Source: GWE2-42-39 sp942493345
GTDB lineage: Bacteria > Bacteroidota > Bacteroidia > Bacteroidales > Prolixibacteraceae
Direction: 5' to 3'
DNA length: 64,000 bases
NCBI GenBank assembly: GCA_942493345.1
Contig: OW818695.1
Location: forward strand, 2,356,001-2,420,000
Shown here: one piece after another, positions 61,295-64,000 of the stretch
How positions within the stretch are numbered: the stretch's first letter is position 1
Layout: each line of letters begins with the position of its first letter
The notes under the pieces: model-generated
Told to the model about the DNA's origin: nothing
Databases searched by the model: none
The model's input: the letters and a program-made list of their open reading frames with translations, nothing else
Made by a program: the position numbers and the translations under genes

Positions 61295-62014
61295 ATGGAA
61301 AATAAGGATTCGATCCGATTAAATAAGTATGTTTCCAACGCGGGCGTTTGTTCGCGCCGCGAAGCCGATGTGATTATTGCCAAAGGGCTGGTAAAAGTAA
61401 ATGGTGAGGTAGTTACCGAAATGGGCATGAAAGTCAGCCTCGACGATGAAGTAACTTACAAAGGCAAATTGCTCAATCCTGAAAAAAAGGTGTATCTGTT
61501 GCTCAACAAGCCCAAAGGATACGTGACTTCTCTCGATGATCCACATGCCGAAAGAACAGTGATGGAACTGGTTTCCAAAGCCTGCACCGAACGTATCTAT
61601 CCGGTGGGACGGCTTGATAAAGATACCACCGGTATTTTGTTGTTTACCAACGACGGCGAACTGGCGAAAAAACTCACTCACCCAGGCTACGAAAAAAAGA
61701 AAATTTATCACGTTTTTCTCGATAAGGAAATTTCAGAAAAAGAAATACAACAAATCAGCAAAGGCTTTGAACTGGAAGACGGGTTCATTGCGGCCGATGC
61801 CATTAGTTATGCCGACCCGGACGACCGGAAACAGGTGGGCATTGAAATTCATTCAGGAAGAAACCGGATTGTCAGGCGCATTTTCGAGTCCTTGGGGTTT
61901 CGGGTGGAAAAACTCGACCGTGTTTTATTTGCCGGTTTGACCAAAAAAGATTTGCCTCGTGGGAAATGGCGTTTCCTCAGTGAGCGGGAGATTGCTTTTC
62001 TGAAAATGAGTTAA
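61295..62014 (+). CDS. rluB: rRNA pseudouridine synthase, RluB/RsuA type
   Basis: A 239-aa enzyme with an N-terminal S4 RNA-binding domain (IRLNKYVSNAGVCSRREADVIIAKGLVKVNGEVV) and a RsuA/RluB catalytic domain: LLNKPKGYVTSL, the active-site motif VGRLDKDTTGILLFTNDG with its aspartate, and IHSGRNRIVRRIFESLGFRV. The closest group is RluB (23S) but RluE/RluF or RsuA cannot be excluded. ATG 61295 (MENKDS) was chosen over a longer reading. A large repeat follows. Confidence 0.92.
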   Translation: MENKDSIRLNKYVSNAGVCSRREADVIIAKGLVKVNGEVVTEMGMKVSLDDEVTYKGKLLNPEKKVYLLLNKPKGYVTSLDDPHAERTVMELVSKACTERIYPVGRLDKDTTGILLFTNDGELAKKLTHPGYEKKKIYHVFLDKEISEKEIQQISKGFELEDGFIAADAISYADPDDRKQVGIEIHSGRNRIVRRIFESLGFRVEKLDRVLFAGLTKKDLPRGKWRFLSEREIAFLKMS

Positions 62015-62026
62015 AAAAGGCATTGA

Positions 62027-62190
62027 TAGTCAAAAATAGTCATTGGTAGTCATTGGTAGTCAGAAATGAACATTGATAGTCATTGGGACAATGATTGCAT
62101 TTCACAAATCCGGGTCATATAAAAATGACAATGAATGACTACCAATGACTATCGATGACAACGAATGACAATACATGACATGAATGACAA
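62027..62190. repeat. Inverted cluster of ATTGRTAGTCATTG-type short repeats
   Basis: Left arm (about 62021-62090): repeated CATTGATAGTCA / CATTGGTAGTCA words. Right arm (about 62118-62190): the complementary words ATGACTACCAATGACTATCGATGAC and more ATGACAA repeats. The arms can pair, giving a large imperfect palindrome between the pseudouridine synthase and ECF sigma genes. A related fragment, TCATTGATGGTCATTG, follows der at about 20491. Confidence 0.75.
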
Positions 62191-62252
62191 ATACATATTT
62201 TCTGTAAATGATATTGTAATAAACCATTGCCTGCGCCAACATATATTCTGCA

Positions 62253-62741
62253 TTGGAAAAAGAATTTATCAAAATAGTATCTCATAACCAGGGAATCATT
62301 CACAAGGTATGTTCCATCTATTGTGATTCGGAAGAAGACCGCCGTGACTTGTTCCAGGAAATTGTTGCCCAGTTGTGGCGTTCGTATTCCGGGTTCCGCA
62401 GCGAGTCGAAATTCACTACATGGATGTACCGGGTGGCGCTGAATACGGCCATCACTTCGTTTAAAAAAGACAAACGACAGCCCGGACAAAAAGGGCTTTC
62501 GTACGAAAACTTTCAGATTGCAGAAGAAACCTACGACAACGAAACAGAAGACCAGATCAGGCAATTGCACAAGGCAATCGGCCAATTGACCGGAATCGAA
62601 AAATCGATTATCCTCTTGTACCTCGAAACCAAAAGTTACGAGGAAATAGCTGAAATAACGGGCATCACACAGAATTACGTGCGGGTGAAGATGAACCGTA
62701 TAAAAACAAAGCTGAAAAAATACATGCAAAGTGAAGAATGA
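62253..62741 (+). CDS. ECF-type RNA polymerase sigma factor
   Basis: A 162-aa sigma-70-family factor with regions 2 and 4 only. Region 2 reads DSEEDRRDLFQEIVAQLWRSYSGFRSESKFTTWMYRVALNTAITSF (about 27-72), and region 4 reads TGIEKSIILLYLETKSYEEIAEITGITQNYVRVKMNRIKTKLKKYM (about 112-158). The start codon is TTG; no ATG lies nearby upstream in frame. It overlaps the next gene by 4 bases (ATGA), so its product is coupled to a membrane protein that may be its anti-sigma factor. Confidence 0.92.
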   Translation: MEKEFIKIVSHNQGIIHKVCSIYCDSEEDRRDLFQEIVAQLWRSYSGFRSESKFTTWMYRVALNTAITSFKKDKRQPGQKGLSYENFQIAEETYDNETEDQIRQLHKAIGQLTGIEKSIILLYLETKSYEEIAEITGITQNYVRVKMNRIKTKLKKYMQSEE

Positions 62742-63418
62742 TGGATTTAAATGAATTGAAATCGGCATGGAATAATTTTTCGTCACGCGATGCAAACAAT
62801 CATCAACTGGACGAAAGTGTGATACGCGAGCTGTTGAAAACGCGCACCAAAAATTTGGTTGACACGGTCGAGCGCAACATTAAAATCGGGTTCGGGATTT
62901 TGTTCCTGATTTTGTTGTTTTTGCTGGGCGGCAACAATCTCTTTTCCATTTCCATGCCTGAAGGATATGCTAGTCCTTTATGGCTAAAATGGCTCGACCT
63001 GTTTAATGTTGTTGTTTTGGGCGGTACGTTTGCCTATTTCATCGTCTGTTATTATTCTATCCGGAAAAATTATTCCAGCATAAGCACCCTGCGTGATGCG
63101 CTAACCCAGATTATTAAAACACTGAAAACGTACAAAGTGCTTTTTAATGTGGCGCTGTTTGTTTTATTGATTGTGACTGTTGTCGAATTTATTACAGGCA
63201 TGTATGCCGGGGCAGGTATTTCTGCCGAAATGCAGGGCGGCCGTTTTATCGATTTAAACAGTCAGCAACTGTTCTGGGCTATTCTTCGGGGAATGGGCGT
63301 ACTGATTTTCCTGGTCAGCATCGTTTTTTTATTGTTCCGTTGGGGGTTCAATCGTTTGTACGGTAAACACCTGCAAAACCTGAAAGCCACGTTAAAAGAA
63401 CTCGACGAAATTGAATAG
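62738..63418 (+). CDS. Membrane protein, probable anti-sigma partner of the ECF factor
   Basis: A 226-aa protein with a cytoplasmic N-terminus (MMDLNELKSAWNNFSSRDANNHQLDESVIRELLKTRTKNLVDTVERNI) and four probable membrane helices (GFGILFLILLFLLGG, DLFNVVVLGGTFAYFIVCYY, VLFNVALFVLLIVTVVEF, GMGVLIFLVSIVFLLF). LKSAWNNFSS is a phrase I associate with proteins encoded after Bacteroidota ECF sigma genes. No zinc-binding H-x-x-x-C-x-x-C anti-sigma motif is seen, so the partner role rests on the overlap. A second ATG three bases on is an alternative start. Confidence 0.8.
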   Translation: MMDLNELKSAWNNFSSRDANNHQLDESVIRELLKTRTKNLVDTVERNIKIGFGILFLILLFLLGGNNLFSISMPEGYASPLWLKWLDLFNVVVLGGTFAYFIVCYYSIRKNYSSISTLRDALTQIIKTLKTYKVLFNVALFVLLIVTVVEFITGMYAGAGISAEMQGGRFIDLNSQQLFWAILRGMGVLIFLVSIVFLLFRWGFNRLYGKHLQNLKATLKELDEIE

Positions 63419-63425
63419 AAGGATA

Positions 63426-64000
63426 ATGAAAAAGCACGTTCTGTTCAGCATCTTTCTTTTCCTGAATATTTTTCAGTTGACAGCCGAGCCCTTTCATGGG
63501 CGGGTAATTGATGCCGCCGGCAAACAGCCGCTCCCGTTTGTCAACATCATTTTTAATGGACAAAACCAGGGAACCATCACCAATATTGACGGCTATTTTA
63601 CCATTTCATCCGGGGAAATTGAGTTTCTTCGTTTTTCGTACGTGGGCTATCAACAATCCGTTTTCTATCCTGAAGAATATCCCGTCGATCGTATTTTTTT
63701 GCTGAATAAAACCGACATCCGGCTACAGGAGATCGAAGTTTTTCCAAGCGAAAACCCGGCGCACCGCATCATTAAAAAAGTAGTTGAAAACCGCGACCTG
63801 CACAATCCCCAAAAATGGAATTCGTACCAGTACAATTCGTACAACAAACTGGTTTTCTCGGCTCTCGACGACAAAGGTTTTCTCGATTCGTTGCCCGACA
63901 CGCTGAAAACCCGGCAGGATTCAGCTTTGTATCATTTCAAAAAAACAATCGACAGGCAAGATCTTTTTTTGGTTGAAACGGCCAGTTTAAAATCGTTTCT
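63426..64000 (+). CDS. DUF5686-type protein with carboxypeptidase-regulatory-like domain, N-terminal part
   Basis: The gene begins 7 bases after the previous stop and runs off the window after about 191 codons. It has a signal peptide (MKKHVLFSIFLFLNIFQLTA), then a carboxypeptidase-D regulatory-like beta domain (FHGRVIDAAGKQPLPFVNII...GTITNIDGYFTIS...LRFSYVGYQQ), then LQEIEVFPSENPAHRIIKKVVENRDLHNPQKWNSYQYNSYNKLVF. That layout is the start of Bacteroidota DUF5686 outer-membrane proteins. It might be the target or last member of the ECF operon. Only the N-terminal portion is seen, so the barrel part is inferred. Confidence 0.87.
   Translation, partial: MKKHVLFSIFLFLNIFQLTAEPFHGRVIDAAGKQPLPFVNIIFNGQNQGTITNIDGYFTISSGEIEFLRFSYVGYQQSVFYPEEYPVDRIFLLNKTDIRLQEIEVFPSENPAHRIIKKVVENRDLHNPQKWNSYQYNSYNKLVFSALDDKGFLDSLPDTLKTRQDSALYHFKKTIDRQDLFLVETASLKSF

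Noticed and set aside
1..64000. tRNA, rRNA, transposase or prophage genes
   Set aside because: No T-loop/acceptor pairing, rRNA signature, DDE transposase or phage structural gene was recognised on either strand by eye.

Overview
The window looks like chromosomal DNA of a Bacteroidota bacterium, probably an environmental member of the Bacteroidia (a Marinilabiliales/Prolixibacteraceae-type relative is my inference from general resemblance, not a measurement). The reasons are the Bacteroidota-type promoters (TAnnTTTG at -7, sometimes with TTTG at -33, and few Shine-Dalgarno sites) and a gene set typical of the phylum: S46 dipeptidyl-peptidase, DUF4837 lipoprotein, head-GIN-domain proteins, TIGR02757, a sigma-54 activator-LptE-TPR-SecG cluster, DUF5686, Kdo-type LPS genes and MacB-type ABC exporters. 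Most of the window is housekeeping DNA in short operons, with several dispersed intergenic repeat families.

Layout. 1-1000: accessory edge with a RelE/ParE-type toxin (cut by the window), its antitoxin and an unrecognised 190-aa gene. 1000-1730: non-coding, repeat-rich. 1.7-8 kb: sppA, folK, a GIN-domain lipoprotein, a membrane-tethered receiver protein and a CtpA-type protease. 8-12.4 kb: a beta-barrel-like protein and a copper module (AraC regulator with a CxxC N-terminus, CopA ATPase, CopZ-like chaperone). 12.5-18 kb: DUF4837 lipoprotein, an unknown secreted protein, AIM24-family protein, GNAT, a secreted nitroreductase and a guanine-deaminase-like enzyme. 18-23.4 kb: era, der, TIGR02757, an NTF2-like secreted protein and a sugar-phosphate mutarotase.

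23.4-29.5 kb is an AT-richer block holding a complete CzcCBA-like heavy-metal efflux operon preceded by a small His-rich membrane protein; it has its own promoter and a strong terminator and looks acquired. 29.6-32.6 kb: an XRE-cupin regulator coupled to an acyl-CoA ligase, and a DUF3267 protein. 32.7-41.2 kb: kdsB and waaA (Kdo/LPS), the sigma-54 activator-lptE-TPR-secG cluster, class II (B12-dependent) ribonucleotide reductase and rnhA. 41.2-47.4 kb: DPP7-type peptidase, gltX, ybaK, a second GIN-domain protein and rimM.

47.4-53.5 kb is a tripartite efflux operon (ABC ATPase, two paralogous MacB-type permeases, adaptor, TolC-like protein). 54-58 kb: an iduronate-2-sulfatase-like sulfatase, then a second XRE-cupin plus acyl-CoA ligase pair that mirrors the first. 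58-64 kb: a small outer-membrane-like protein, type 2 IPP isomerase, a HemG-like flavodoxin, trmN6, a RluB-type pseudouridine synthase, an ECF sigma factor with a probable membrane partner, and a DUF5686-type protein cut by the window end.

I found no rRNA, tRNA, CRISPR array, transposase or prophage. I see no clearly new defence or biosynthetic system. The best candidates for new biology are the paired XRE-cupin/acyl-CoA ligase modules, the metal block with its His-rich leader protein and altered CzcA proton-relay residue, the CxxC-AraC copper regulator, the membrane-tethered receiver, and the dispersed repeat families.
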